The notes under the pieces: model-generated
The model's input: the letters and a program-made list of their open reading frames with translations, nothing else
The model's database searches: none
What the model was told of the DNA's origin: nothing
Shown here: piece after piece, positions 36,748-47,008 of the stretch
How positions within the stretch are numbered: position 1 is the stretch's first letter
Layout of the letters: the number at the start of each line of letters is the position of its first letter
Program-made: the position numbers and the translations under genes
Source of the DNA: Coniferiporia sulphurascens
Taxonomy: Eukaryota; Basidiomycota; Agaricomycetes; Hymenochaetales; Hymenochaetaceae
DNA: 64,000 nucleotides
Assembly: GCA_002794785.1 (NCBI GenBank)
Contig: NBBA01000009.1
Location: 1,302,001 to 1,366,000, forward strand
Direction of reading: 5' to 3'

Positions 36748-38658
36748 TCAATACGACAACCGTCTATCTCCCATTCTGATAGTCCGATGCAGCACGGCCG
36801 GTGGCCGATTCAGCATACTGCTTGTGACTGTCTGTGGAAGGGCATGTCCGTCTGCTCCCCCACTTTTATGCCCGTAGCCCCCCGTACCTGTATGTTCCGG
36901 CTGTATTGAGTCCGTAGTCGGTGTCACCCCCGAAGTTGCGCTTGTGCCGTCTTGTAGATCGATGGCGCTGGTGAGCTGACGACGCGAAACGGGGGTTTGC
37001 GAAATTAAATAGAAGTGGGGTTAAGAGATTGAAAGAAAGTCACAAAAGGCGGAGTTACTCACATGAACCCGGAACTCTCCACGTACGTCGGTTATCCAAT
37101 ACCTTGTCATGCCCGCTGAAGGAGTGATAGGAGCAGCGCGCCTTAGGTCCGCACTTCCATTACTTCGTATCCTCAGTACAGCCAATTCAGTATCCGAGGA
37201 CGTCGGACAGGCTCACAGAATTACAAATAGAGAAATCACGTATAGCTTGCCAAGTATTGATTGGCAAAACACGTCCCAAAAATTCTCCTGAGACTTGAAA
37301 AGATACTAGTCAAAACGTATAAGTCAGCGGGAGATGGAACCCGGACAGACCATGCTTATATAGACAATGCAAGCGGCTATTGCACAGGCACACGGTGGGA
37401 CAGCAGCTTCCCACATCATTCGGCTGAGGCGAGCAAGAATCTATTGTTCGGTACCTGCAATTAGAAATTTTTTGCGGTGTATCGGAGAAAACGTACTTTG
37501 TCCAATCTTCTTGACACAACCTGGGACTTTGCGCGAATAAGGAACCACAGCACTAAAAATAGAGTTTAACAACAAAAAAGTCGGAGTCTGAGGGGACTTA
37601 CTAAGGACCGTAACTAATATGTCCAAAGCTGCGGTCTTGTCGGCAAAGAGCTCTTTTGGATAGATGCAAGGGACTCACTGGCAGTAATTATAAAAGCGGA
37701 CATGTCTGTTTGAGAAATAACAATTCTCAGCACATGGATAAACCAAATCAGCTAGTGAATTATCACACACATCCCCGCTATTGCCAAAAGTTACGTCAGG
37801 GAAAATCAAATACGTCAGAGAAAGCACTTACTGGAGACGCGACATCAGTGGATATCAGCGAAAGCAGAGGGAGCCTGAATACATAGAAAATGTCCGCAGT
37901 AATGTAAACGTTCATGCCGATACTCGCTATCAAAAGCGAAGCTAAAGGGGCCTTCCGAAGTCAATGAGTTACCCGGATACGCGCGTACGGTTGGTAGCCT
38001 TACGAGAATTATCCATTTCCGCTGCATAACCTGTGGAGCAACGATAGCGATTCAATTCAGAACGTAAAGAGAAGCGAAAATAAAATAAGAAATTGACGGA
38101 CATTCCAACATCGATATATCAGGAATGCTTGAAATGGGGCTGCCATTGCGCAATTCTTTAGCAAGAGTATGAGAGGTCAAATGCAAATACTGAGAAGGGG
38201 TGTGTAAATACCAGTACGGGCTGTATACGATCAGGCCACTCCAGAAAAACGACGCCCTCCTAAGAAGTTGATAGGATCAGAAAATTAGCGCAGAATGCCG
38301 GCAGACGGCCATACCCAATTCCCGAAACCCAGCACCACTACCCGCCATGTATTGTAAATCGCGATACACGTCTGAAACCTATAGAGTGTGAATAAAGGGG
38401 AGAAGTAAAATAAGTCAAGTCCGCAGTTCAGCGCTCATTGATCATGGGGAAAGCGCACAATGCAACGGTAGACACGAAAGCCGCGAGGAGCTTAATTATC
38501 CCGGGTTCACTGGATGCTCGGGACCAGAAGCGGACAGACTGGTTGATAAGTATGCCGGTCTCAATGCTCTGCACGATTGCGCCAGCGATGTTGGGCCCGA
38601 CGAACTGGGCAGGGTGTTTCGAGACGTTCTGCGGGAGGAAGACGGACCATTCGGACAT
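36748..38658 (-). CDS. Seven-TM fungal membrane protein (DUF6534-like)
   Basis: Many small exons splice in frame from MSEWSVFLPQNVSKHPA (ATG at 38658) to TGA at 36748-36750. Order: VGPNIAGAIVQSIETGILIN with TM1; VALFQTCIAIYNTWRVVVLG; LEWPDRIQPNCAMAAPFQAF; LASLLIASIGMNVYITADIF; LFADKTAALDILVTVLMLWF; SQVVSRRLDKILARLSRMMW; EAAVPPCACAIAACIVYISM; and FCQSILGKLYVISLFVIL, which is the 'KLYVISL' end of TM7. A hydrophilic tail of about 120 residues follows. This layout (ALFQT after TM2, RL.RMTWE before TM6, KLYV.SLL in TM7) is typical of a large mushroom family of receptor-like 7-TM proteins with unknown ligand. The frame is intact once short introns are removed. Confidence 0.75.
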
Positions 38659-39134
38659 TTGAGTTCGGTTTAATGGAGTTCAGGAGGATTGACGGCCAGC
38701 CGGAATCATCTGCGGGAAGAGGTGCGCGTGTGCCCGTCCGTGTAGAAGCCGTCGCCGCGCAAGTGGACTAAGACGGAGAAGAGGTGAGAAGGGGGGAGGA
38801 GAAAGCAAGCTGAGGGCGGCCGAAGGCGGCGCAGGGAGAGCGAAAGCGAAGAAGGGGCAGGACATGCGTGACAAGCTCTATGTATAAAATGCATTCACCA
38901 CGGGCATACATACGCGCTATGCCGTTTTAACCTGAATTAAAGAATTGAAGTCGATCGGAATATGTAATCCTATAATATCCGATGTTCGCTTGTCGAAGAG
39001 GACGGGATTTTATATTTACTTTTCAGGTAGCCTTCGCGCCGATCACCAAGCTCTCCCACGCCCAACAGCCCAGGGGTCCATGGCCGTCCACAGCCCGAGT
39101 CCCGCCAGACCGCACTCCCCTCCCTCCATGCACT
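38659..39134. other. shared promoter region
   Basis: 476 bp between the divergent 7-TM gene and the SNARE gene. Purine-rich around 38770-38870 (CT-rich on the minus strand), as expected for the minus-strand leader. A TATA-like stretch (tatataat-type sequence) lies around 38972. No gene was seen. Confidence 0.35.
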
Positions 39135-39588
39135 ATGTCGTCCTCTCGCGACGCAGACCAGATCGAGTCCCAGAATGACCAGCGTCTTGACGACCTCCAT
39201 GCAAAGATCAGGACGCTGCGTGGCGTAAGTCCGCATCTCCTCCCCTGCTCCTGCACGCTCCTGCACGCCAACTCACCTTCCCGATTATTGCTAGGTAACC
39301 ACAGACATATACCAGGACGTCGAGCGCCAACACTTGACCCTCGACGAAACGGTATGTGCTCTTCGTGCGACCCGCACAAAACGGGAAAGCTGACCCGGTC
39401 CTTCTTTGAAACAGTCGAATGCCTTTACGTCACTAGGTTCTTCACTATCACAGTCCTCGCAGCGTGCAGCGCGCGCATTCGGTCTCTCAGGCGGCGTCAA
39501 ACAGTGGAGAAACATCTTATACTGTGTCGGCATCGTCGTCGGTCTCTGGATAACCTGGCGGATTGTGAGCTGGTGGATAGGTCCCTGA
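39135..39588 (+). CDS. Bet1/Sft1-type SNARE
   Basis: A 106-residue tail-anchored SNARE in three exons: 39135-39224, 39295-39351 and 39415-39588, with phases exact. The N-terminus MSSSRDADQIESQNDQRLDD leads straight into the SNARE heptads (LDDLHAKIRTLRG, then VTTDIYQDVERQHLTLDET). The zero layer is a glutamine of the Qc type in this helix. A linker and a C-terminal anchor (ILYCVGIVVGLWITWRIVSW) complete the protein. Size and lack of an N-terminal domain match Bet1 (ER-Golgi) and Sft1 (intra-Golgi) SNAREs; which of the two cannot be decided by eye. It is transcribed toward the membrane glycoprotein gene on the other strand (289 bp apart). Confidence 0.85.
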
Positions 39589-39876
39589 GAGTATGGTTCC
39601 AAACTACTACGCTTTTTCTCGCTTCGTGTACACCCGTTTCCCCACCTTATCTTCTTCGAACGGAATTTGAGCCATTTATACCCAAACTCACAGTTCTGCT
39701 ATTACGGACAAAACACCTTAAAGAACAGGGTCGCCTCGCAACCCAAATCAAAGTCCGATTGTCCCGCATAGGTATACTTAATAGCCAGATTACAACAACA
39801 GATAACCATACGACCCATTACGAATAAAAAAGAAATGGAATGGCGAAACCAGGCCGGGACAGTGATTGACAAGAAG

Positions 39877-41561
39877 CTACACCTTTAAGAAGTCAGTCCT
39901 TTCAGAGTTTGCGTCGTGTCGCCGACGTTTTGCACTATTACTACGCTCGAGGCCGATGCCGTTCCCAAACCAGTCGAGAAGGTTGTCGGCTGGACGTCTC
40001 GGACGCTTAGGTGGCTCATTGGCCTGCGCCGAGGTGGAAGGCACCGGTGTGGGATGGTTAGCGCGGAGTGGGGTAGGCTGGGGGAGGGGTCGAGAGGCGG
40101 ATTGAGCTGGTACAGGGAGGGGACGAGAGACATGCTGCGTCCCTAATTCCACGGGTTGAGGGATCTGCGTGTGAGGTCGGATGCCTGGCTGGATGGTGGG
40201 ATCAAGCGTGCGCATTTGGAGATCAGTCTGCGAGGTCTTCTGCCCGTGCGACCTGAGCAGATGGGTCGTACTTCCAGCGGTGAGTATGGTAGTACCCCCT
40301 TGGCTGAACGCGCTCCATGGGCTACGTCGGCCATCGCGCGGTTGTTCGTTTGCAGACGTCGGATCACGATAGAACGGGTCTGTGCGGGACGTCAGCGATT
40401 GCCTGTCGTATACGCTGGGCTCGGCCCGCCCGGAATACAATGGTGGGGAAAGCAGTGAGCTCGACGGTGCTGGCGCCGGCTTGTAGTCGAACGTGGCACC
40501 ACTGCCCGGTGCCACCCAAGCACGCTTACGACGGATAACGTAGAATCCGAGGCCCAGGATAAATGTGACGCCTAGAATCGCACCGAATGCAATGGAGAGG
40601 GCAAGCGCCGGCTCAGAGCTTGATGAACGGGAGGACCTAGATGTGATTCCGAGAGTGGTGATAAAACGGGAAGGAGCGATGGAAGCGAAGGTCAGGGATG
40701 ATGCGGGGATCAATAATAAGGAACGTCCTCACGAAGAGCTGGGATTTATCGCGCTCCCCGTTGATGAAGATGATACGGATGCTGAACTAGATAAACTGTG
40801 GCGAAAGCCGCATTTGAAAAATCAGAAAACCGAGCATGTGGTGATTGGCAGAAAAAAACCCACGCAAGGAGCCACGGAGGGGTCATGGTTTGCGAAGCTG
40901 ACTGAGAAGAGGTTGTGGGAGCTGCAGAAGGCCCACTACTGTTACTAGTACATTATGGAAAAGAGTGGAGCATAGAAGGTCAATATCGTAAGATCCTCGA
41001 CAATAATAGTGGCGATGAGAAGAAAGGATTGATTTATCACATACCCGTTGTTCTCATCTATAGTGATCGTTATATAGTCTAGATCCAACCATTGACCCCC
41101 CGGGACGTGATGCGAGGTGAGGGATACAAAATGGTTCCCCGAACCGTTGAAGGAGTATGCGAACAGAGGCTCCTGATATCCTGTTTCTTCCGCCATAGCA
41201 GAGTAGAAGATGATAAAGTTATCGAATTGCACGCTGTAATTTGCCTGTATTGGGTTAATCAACGAAAGCAGCGCCAACTCGAAAATAGCGAGCACGAACG
41301 TGGTCGGGGCCCTTAGTTCCATAGATATAGATGGCAGAACCTGTCCGTTTAGTTCCGTCAGAAATATTTATTGCGTGCGTGGGAGGAGCGGGCGGGCGCA
41401 CCGGTGAATGTCAAGTTAGCAGACGAGCCATCAGCCTGCGCACTGTGGTAAGTGGACTGGAAGAAGTGGTCGATATCGGGGTCGTCGTCAGCCTGAGTCG
41501 CCCAGTCGTCCGAATAAACTATATCAAGCGAAGTGTCGTCGATGGTGAGGTTCGTCGCCAT
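39877..41561 (-). CDS. Single-pass membrane glycoprotein with beta-rich ectodomain
   Basis: Start at 41561 (MATNLTIDDTSLDIVYSDDW). Splicing after NLTFTG joins SAIYIYGTKGPDH, then NYSVQFDNFIIFYSAMAEET, QEPLFAYSFNGSGNHFVSLT and WLDLDYITITIDENNG. This beta-strand pattern with a 'LDLDYI' end is the extracellular module of a common basidiomycete membrane protein type. A Ser/Thr-rich stretch (NSSGPSAAPTTSSQSASQTM) follows, then, after a likely intron at 40.70-40.87 kb, a TM helix (LALSIAFGAILGVTFILGLG) and basic stop-transfer RRKR. The 180-residue cytosolic tail is Pro/Ser-rich and ends at 39877. There is no classic signal peptide at the chosen start, so an upstream exon is possible. Function unknown; the module resembles carbohydrate-binding folds. 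Confidence 0.65.
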
Positions 41562-41734
41562 CGTTGGCGTCGTATCTGTTCAGGTCGTCAGAGAAACATG
41601 CAGGTGGTAGCGGGGCCGGGGGGCGCGACTAAGGAGAAAGCCAAGGGGTCCAGGGGTGGGCCAGGACAAAGGAGTGACAGCGAATGAAGGAACTGAGAGA
41701 AGGGGTATCGGTGAGGAGGGCCGGGGGATATTTA

Positions 41735-42118
41735 TTAGGACGCATCATTCTGCAAGGTAGGCGAAGGATCAAGGATTGATGCCGGTGCAGATGCTGTAAC
41801 TTCTTGACCAGAGTTTGGACTGCTTACTGACGGGGACAATTTCACGTGCCGAATGATCGACGTGATCTGAGCCCCGGCCGCGCCCTGCCAAGGTACGTTC
41901 CAATTCCAGTCCCCGGCCGCTCCGAATACTACCATTGAATTGTATTTCCGCCGGCATATTGAACCAAGTGAATGAACCCAGCGTAGCTTAATCAACCGAG
42001 ATGAAGCGTGCATCTGCAGACAAGGCCATGATTCTCCAAGCCTTGGAGATGCTAACAGCACACAGCCGAAAAGCGGCGAATCCTGATGTTCGATCGGCGG
42101 CGCGACCCACCCCCACAC
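41735..42118 (-). CDS. Hypothetical 127-residue open frame
   Basis: The C-terminal half looks protein-like (YNSMVVFGAAGDWNWNVPWQ, then ITSIIRHVKLSPS); the N-terminal half does not. It lies between the membrane glycoprotein start and the beta-glucosidase stop. It may be the last exon of a small gene or chance. Not recognised. Confidence 0.25.
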   Translation of the reverse strand: MWGWVAPPIEHQDSPLFGCVLLASPRLGESWPCLQMHASSRLIKLRWVHSLGSICRRKYNSMVVFGAAGDWNWNVPWQGAAGAQITSIIRHVKLSPSVSSPNSGQEVTASAPASILDPSPTLQNDAS

Positions 42119-42388
42119 GACAATACAGAACAGCTATTGACGGCACTTATCATGATACAGTCACACCAGAAGCACGCATGCAACTATCTTAGGGTATTAA
42201 ATTCATATCCGAACAACGCTGACAGGAGTTGCGGACACGTCGATAGATCCGAGTCTGAGTCGACGCAGAAACACTTACGCCACGGTCATATCCATCCTCG
42301 TTTTTAAATAGTTGGCCGATAATACAAGAGCCTTTACACTATCTTTAGTTTCTGCATGCATAATACAAACACGCTGATCCTCCTTTCT

Positions 42389-45300
42389 TTACAATCCGTT
42401 CCACTCGAACGTGTTGGCTCTCTGGAGCACGAGCGGTGCCTTCAATGGGAGTTTATCTGACGCCGGACCGACGAGGACGCCATACTCGCCACTGTCAATC
42501 GTCCAGGCACCGATGCGGTCCTCCCAGTAGCTCACCGCGTACTTGTCAAGTGTGATCTTGACCGTGCGTGTCTCCCCGGGCTGGATGTCCTTTACCTTCC
42601 TGAACGCCTTCAGCGCGAGCGGCACCTGTGTGAGCTCGGACGTTATCGGGTACGAGACGTACACTTGTACAATCTCGCTGCCGGCAACTGCGCTTGTGTT
42701 TTTGACTGACAAGGATACGGTGATGGATAGGTCCTTTTTGGCGTCGACAGAGATGACCTCGGCCTTGGAGACACTGAGGCCCGAGTACTCGAAAGTGGAG
42801 TATGAAAGGCCGTGACTGAGAGAAGGCATCAAGGGAGTGAATCTGCCAAGAAGATTTGCCGCTTACCCGAAAGCCCACAGGGGCTCGACCTTGACATGTT
42901 GATAGTGTTTGTAGCCCTTTAAAAGAAAGAAAATGAGCAAAAACCTTCACCGCACATAGTCTAAAAAAAATCGATATACTCACAACGAACAAGTCCTCCG
43001 AGTAGAGCACCTTGCCGTGCTCTGAGTGGAAGTGGCCGTACGAAGGGACATCCTCAAGACGCTTGGGGAACGTAAGCGACATCTTCCCAGAAGGGTTGAC
43101 TTTTCCAAACAGGACGTCCGCGATCGCGTCACCAGTTGAGTTACCGAGGTACCACGAGTGTACGATGGTCGGGACGGAGTCGACCCAGGGCATGGTAATT
43201 GCAGACCCCTGGTTAACGAGACGAGTGAGCACGCATGTAAACTCTAATCTCATATACACGAACCGACTGAGTAACAACAACGGTATTCTTGTTCGCTGCA
43301 GTCACTTTCGAGACCAACTCGTCGGTCCTGCCCGCAAGACTGAGCGTCGTCCTGTCGTAGCCTTCCGACTCCCAGTCGCTGTTGAGCCCAACCACGACAA
43401 TTGCGACGTCCGCCTCCGACGCCAGCTTCACGGCAAGCGCCATGTCCTCATCCGGGTTTACCACAGGCGCGCCACCAAGCCTTACACCCGGGTTACTGTC
43501 CATGAGCACCTCGTCCTCGTCTCCATCGGCAGGGCCCCCCACGTTAACGTAGTGTACGTGGACCTCGTGCTGGACACCAGCCTTGAGGTGAACAGTTCCC
43601 TTCTCTTCTTCCGAGCCCGAGCTGAAGAACGCCTCGCCACGACGCTGACGTGTCCAGTTGTCGATCACAAGTTTTCCATCGACGTACAACTGTATATAAC
43701 AAACCGTGTTTCAGTAGAGAATTATATCGACTAAAGAAAAAAATGAGGTCCTCACCTTCGCACGTCCAGCGACAGTTAGACCGAATTCATACTCCATGTC
43801 AACTGGTCTGGGCTTGAGTAGACCACGGAGATGCAGGGTAAAGTGCGAAGCGAGGCCTTTCGGCTTGTCAATGGAAATGAAGGCGTTGGTTTCGTCGATG
43901 ACTTGCGTCTTGACCGGCTCGCCGACGGCAGTTAATCCGTCCGGTCCGTTAGAGTACCAAGTACCGATCCAACCCCTCTCGCCGTCTTTGGTTACAAGCT
44001 CGTAGTCGAGCGACGGCAAGGTCTTGGTGGCTTGAAGCGAGGACTTAAGATCGTGCCGGAAATCATTGCAAAGTAAATTCCTCACCTCTGGCACCCTCGG
44101 TATACGTAACCTCGACATCCTTACCGAGAGCATTGGCAATGCCGTCGTAAGGTGAAACGAAGTACGAAGGCTTGAGCGACGCGGAACCACCTCCTGAAAG
44201 GACGAGCGCTTTGGCGTTGCCACCAACGATCGCAACCTTCTTGAGTCCTGTCGTCTTGAGCGGGAGGATGTTCCCCTCGTTTTTGAGCAAGACAATAGAC
44301 TCCGCGGCCACCTTGCGCATGAGCGCGATATCCTCTTCACTTTCGTGGGTGCGTTCTGACCCGTCGCCATCCAGAACCTAATCGTGAATGGGTTACTCTA
44401 CCCGCACGAAAGGCTGGGAATGATGTAAACATACATCGGGGGCGCCCTGTGCACACTTCTTCACAAACTCAAGTACCTTCGCGGCACGCTCTTTTACGAT
44501 GCGCGCTGTAGTTTTACGTGAGCCGATGGAGCGGAAAACCTTGTCCCATGTCCTCCACTTGTTGGTACCCGGCATCTCGAGATCAAGTCCAGCATTGATA
44601 CTCTCAGTTACACTGTACACGCCAAACCTGTTGATACATGCGTTATTGAAATTGCTTACCCAAGATGGAAACAAAAAGAACGACTTACCAGTCGCTCATG
44701 GTCATGGCATCGGAGCCCCACTCCTTCTGTAGGATGTCCTTCAGGAAGAGTGGGTTTTCGGAGACATGCGTACCGTTTGTACGGTTGTAACTAAGTATAA
44801 TAGCTCTGTGATCAATTCATATTTGTCGAAACTCTCCAGTACGTACGCAGTCATAAATGACCAGGGTTTCGCGTATTTCTCGGCCAGCATGAAAGGCATG
44901 AGGTAGATTTCCCGAAGAGCGCGAGGGGTGATGATAACGTCATATGCCATCCGATCGTTCTCTTTGTCGTTAGTTCTGTATGAAATAAACGCATAAGTGT
45001 AGAAGTTACCGGTCAAATGAAGGGACGCACGCGAAATGCTTGATTGTAGCACCAATGCCTTCGGACTGAACGCCAGCAACATAGGCAGCTGCGATTAATC
45101 CCGAGAGAATGGGGTCTTCTGAGAAGCTCTCGAAGCTCTGGAAGGCACCTCCAGTCAACACCGCCGGGAATATAGGATCGACATTTACGTACTCTTCCAC
45201 CGAGCGGCGACTGTAGATATCGCTGGTGAGTGAGGGAAAACAGGAGTGAGGGATATTGGAACATACACGCTGGATGTTACAGGTCGGGGCTAAGATTACA

Positions 45301-45789
45301 GATGCCGATCTAAGCTTCGCCTCGGGCGCAAGCAACTTTGCACCAACTTCATTGATGAGCTCAGTATCCCACGTTGCACCAAGCGCTGTCGCCGACTAAT
45401 AAGGTTGTGTTCGTTTAGCGAGTATATCGGCATTCACATCTAATTGAACGGTGGAAGACGTACCGGAAGGCACTTTGCAGGGGTTCCCATAAAGAAGAAG
45501 TTACCCCGCACACCTAAACGTAATGTCATGGTCAGTAGGTGTTTTATAATGTTCCTATTTGGAAAGTATGCACCGTTAGGACCATCGCTAACCTGTGTGT
45601 GAATTGAAGTTGAGGAAGGTATGGTGGTTCATAATCGGCAAGGCGTACCTTGATAGCAGGTATGCCAAGACGCTCAACACCATGGGTATGCCAGAAACCA
45701 ACACCTGCAATGAGTGCAATAGCCTCTTCAAGGGTGAGTTTCTCGACTACGCTGGGAATATCAGCATTTGCAAAGTCCGAAGGTGCCAT
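42389..45789 (-). CDS. Beta-glucosidase, GH3 family with PA14 domain
   Basis: Retaining exo-beta-glucosidase of about 830 residues in many exons. Start at 45789 (MAPSDFANADIPSVVEKLTL) without signal peptide, as in intracellular fungal GH3 enzymes of the Kluyveromyces BGL type. The TIM-barrel half shows the KHF motif (TIKHFA) and DRMAYDVIITPRALREIYLM. The catalytic nucleophile is the Asp of MTMSDW, codon 44693-44691; the Trp codon is split by the next intron. A PA14 insert (GWIGTWYSNGPDGLTAVGEP to LYVDGKLVIDNWTRQR) interrupts the second domain. SDWESEGYDRTTLSLAGRTD holds the acid/base region. HGLSYSTFEYSGL and a fibronectin-III-like end follow, with stop at 42389. It cleaves cellobiose or aryl-glucosides inside the cell. 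It diverges from the histidine kinase gene. Confidence 0.92.
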
Positions 45790-47008
45790 GGTGCCTCTGT
45801 AAAGTCTCAGCTACGAGACACGATAGTGTGGACAGAGGGGGAGAGACGAGCAAGGGGGAGGTACGAGCGGCAATGGAGGTGCTTAATATAATAGCTCGTT
45901 ACGGGCCACCATATATTTGTACGTATTTATCATTTGACCGACAATCCGCCGCCGAGTGAGTCGGATGTGCCATTTCGGAGAGCATCCCTCTTCCACAGCG
46001 TCCACGTGCGGGGTAAGGAGACTCGCCAAGGGACAAAAATCTGGGGATCCGGATTCTGGGGGAATAAAGGATGTGCACAACATGGAGCCCCACAATTGCT
46101 TCAAGTACGACAATCTCAGGACTATTTATCACAATTATGTACTTTTTCCACCAGCCGGCTCCAAAAATGGCCAGTTGGACTGACGATTGTTAACTGGCCG
46201 GAGTATAAACGCTTACCTATCGTCTTTGACTTATTGGATCCAAGCAGGCGTCGGCGGACCGGCATTCACAACCCGGCAAGAGGACTTAACTCGGCGTATT
46301 TGTTCCGGCCGAGCAGAACTCAAAAAGGGGTCCGATAGGCCTTGATACCCCGGATAGTGTTCCGAAGATGTTCTGATTGAGGGAAGGGCGTGATTAGGTA
46401 GACCGACTCTCGCAGAGACGGTTCAAGCGCACGCCAGTTCAGCGTATGTATATGTACTGTACATGAAGACCAAACAGGGAAAAGATCCCAACAACGGAAC
46501 TCGGGTGGAGATATCCGGAGGGCATATTTTTCCAGAACGCGACACATCGGAACTGTGCTTTCTCAGATGGTAGTGAATATGGATAAAGTGTTGGCAGTAT
46601 CAATGCGATTCTATTTGCAAAATGTGTGTACACAGGAAAATAGCAGGGGACTTTCCAGCCGGTACGGGCTCGGAGGCGTCGGGAATCGGGATCGACAGAG
46701 TTTGATTCGGTGGCAGCCGCCCCAATCAGGCAAGCGCAGTGGGATTCGGACCCGTCTCAGCTACTGCCTTGCCAGGGTAGTAAAATGAAGGCTTTCGCCG
46801 GCTTCATTCTCGCACGTCCCTCGTTCCCGCTCCCTCCAGCGGCTCGACCCCTTGCTTTCTTCTCATCTTCCCTATCTTCTGCGCTCTCAGCGCGTCTCGT
46901 GACACAGTCTGGCCGACGCAGTCCATTGGCCCCTTCGGAAAACGTGCACAAGGCTCGGGCTGATTCCGCATCAGCGCGGATTAATCGACCATAGGCCCTT
47001 TCACCTGC
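45790..47008. other. divergent promoter region
   Basis: 1.2 kb between the beta-glucosidase and histidine kinase starts. A frame with ATG at 46786 (MKAFAGFILARPSFPL) reads a short Ala/Ser-rich peptide that stops at 46994, just before the kinase ATG; it could be an upstream ORF or 5' exon but has no other support. Confidence 0.35.

Noticed and set aside
37440..37480. Apparent premature TAG in the 7-TM gene just before ILARLSRMMWEAAVPP
   Set aside because: The TAG belongs to the acceptor of an intron (caatag); a preceding exon MLWFLIRAKSQVVSRRLDK joins in phase, so the gene is intact.
40565..40948. 127-residue plus-strand frame (IALPVDEDDTDAELDKLWRK region)
   Set aside because: It lies antisense to the membrane glycoprotein gene, whose exons and TM helix fit on the minus strand; no promoter or splice support. 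Kept out, though the part over the presumed intron is oddly protein-like.
46735..46790. Possible tRNA T-arm (GGTCCGAATCCC-like on the minus strand)
   Set aside because: The T-stem does not pair and no anticodon or acceptor stem can be drawn around it.
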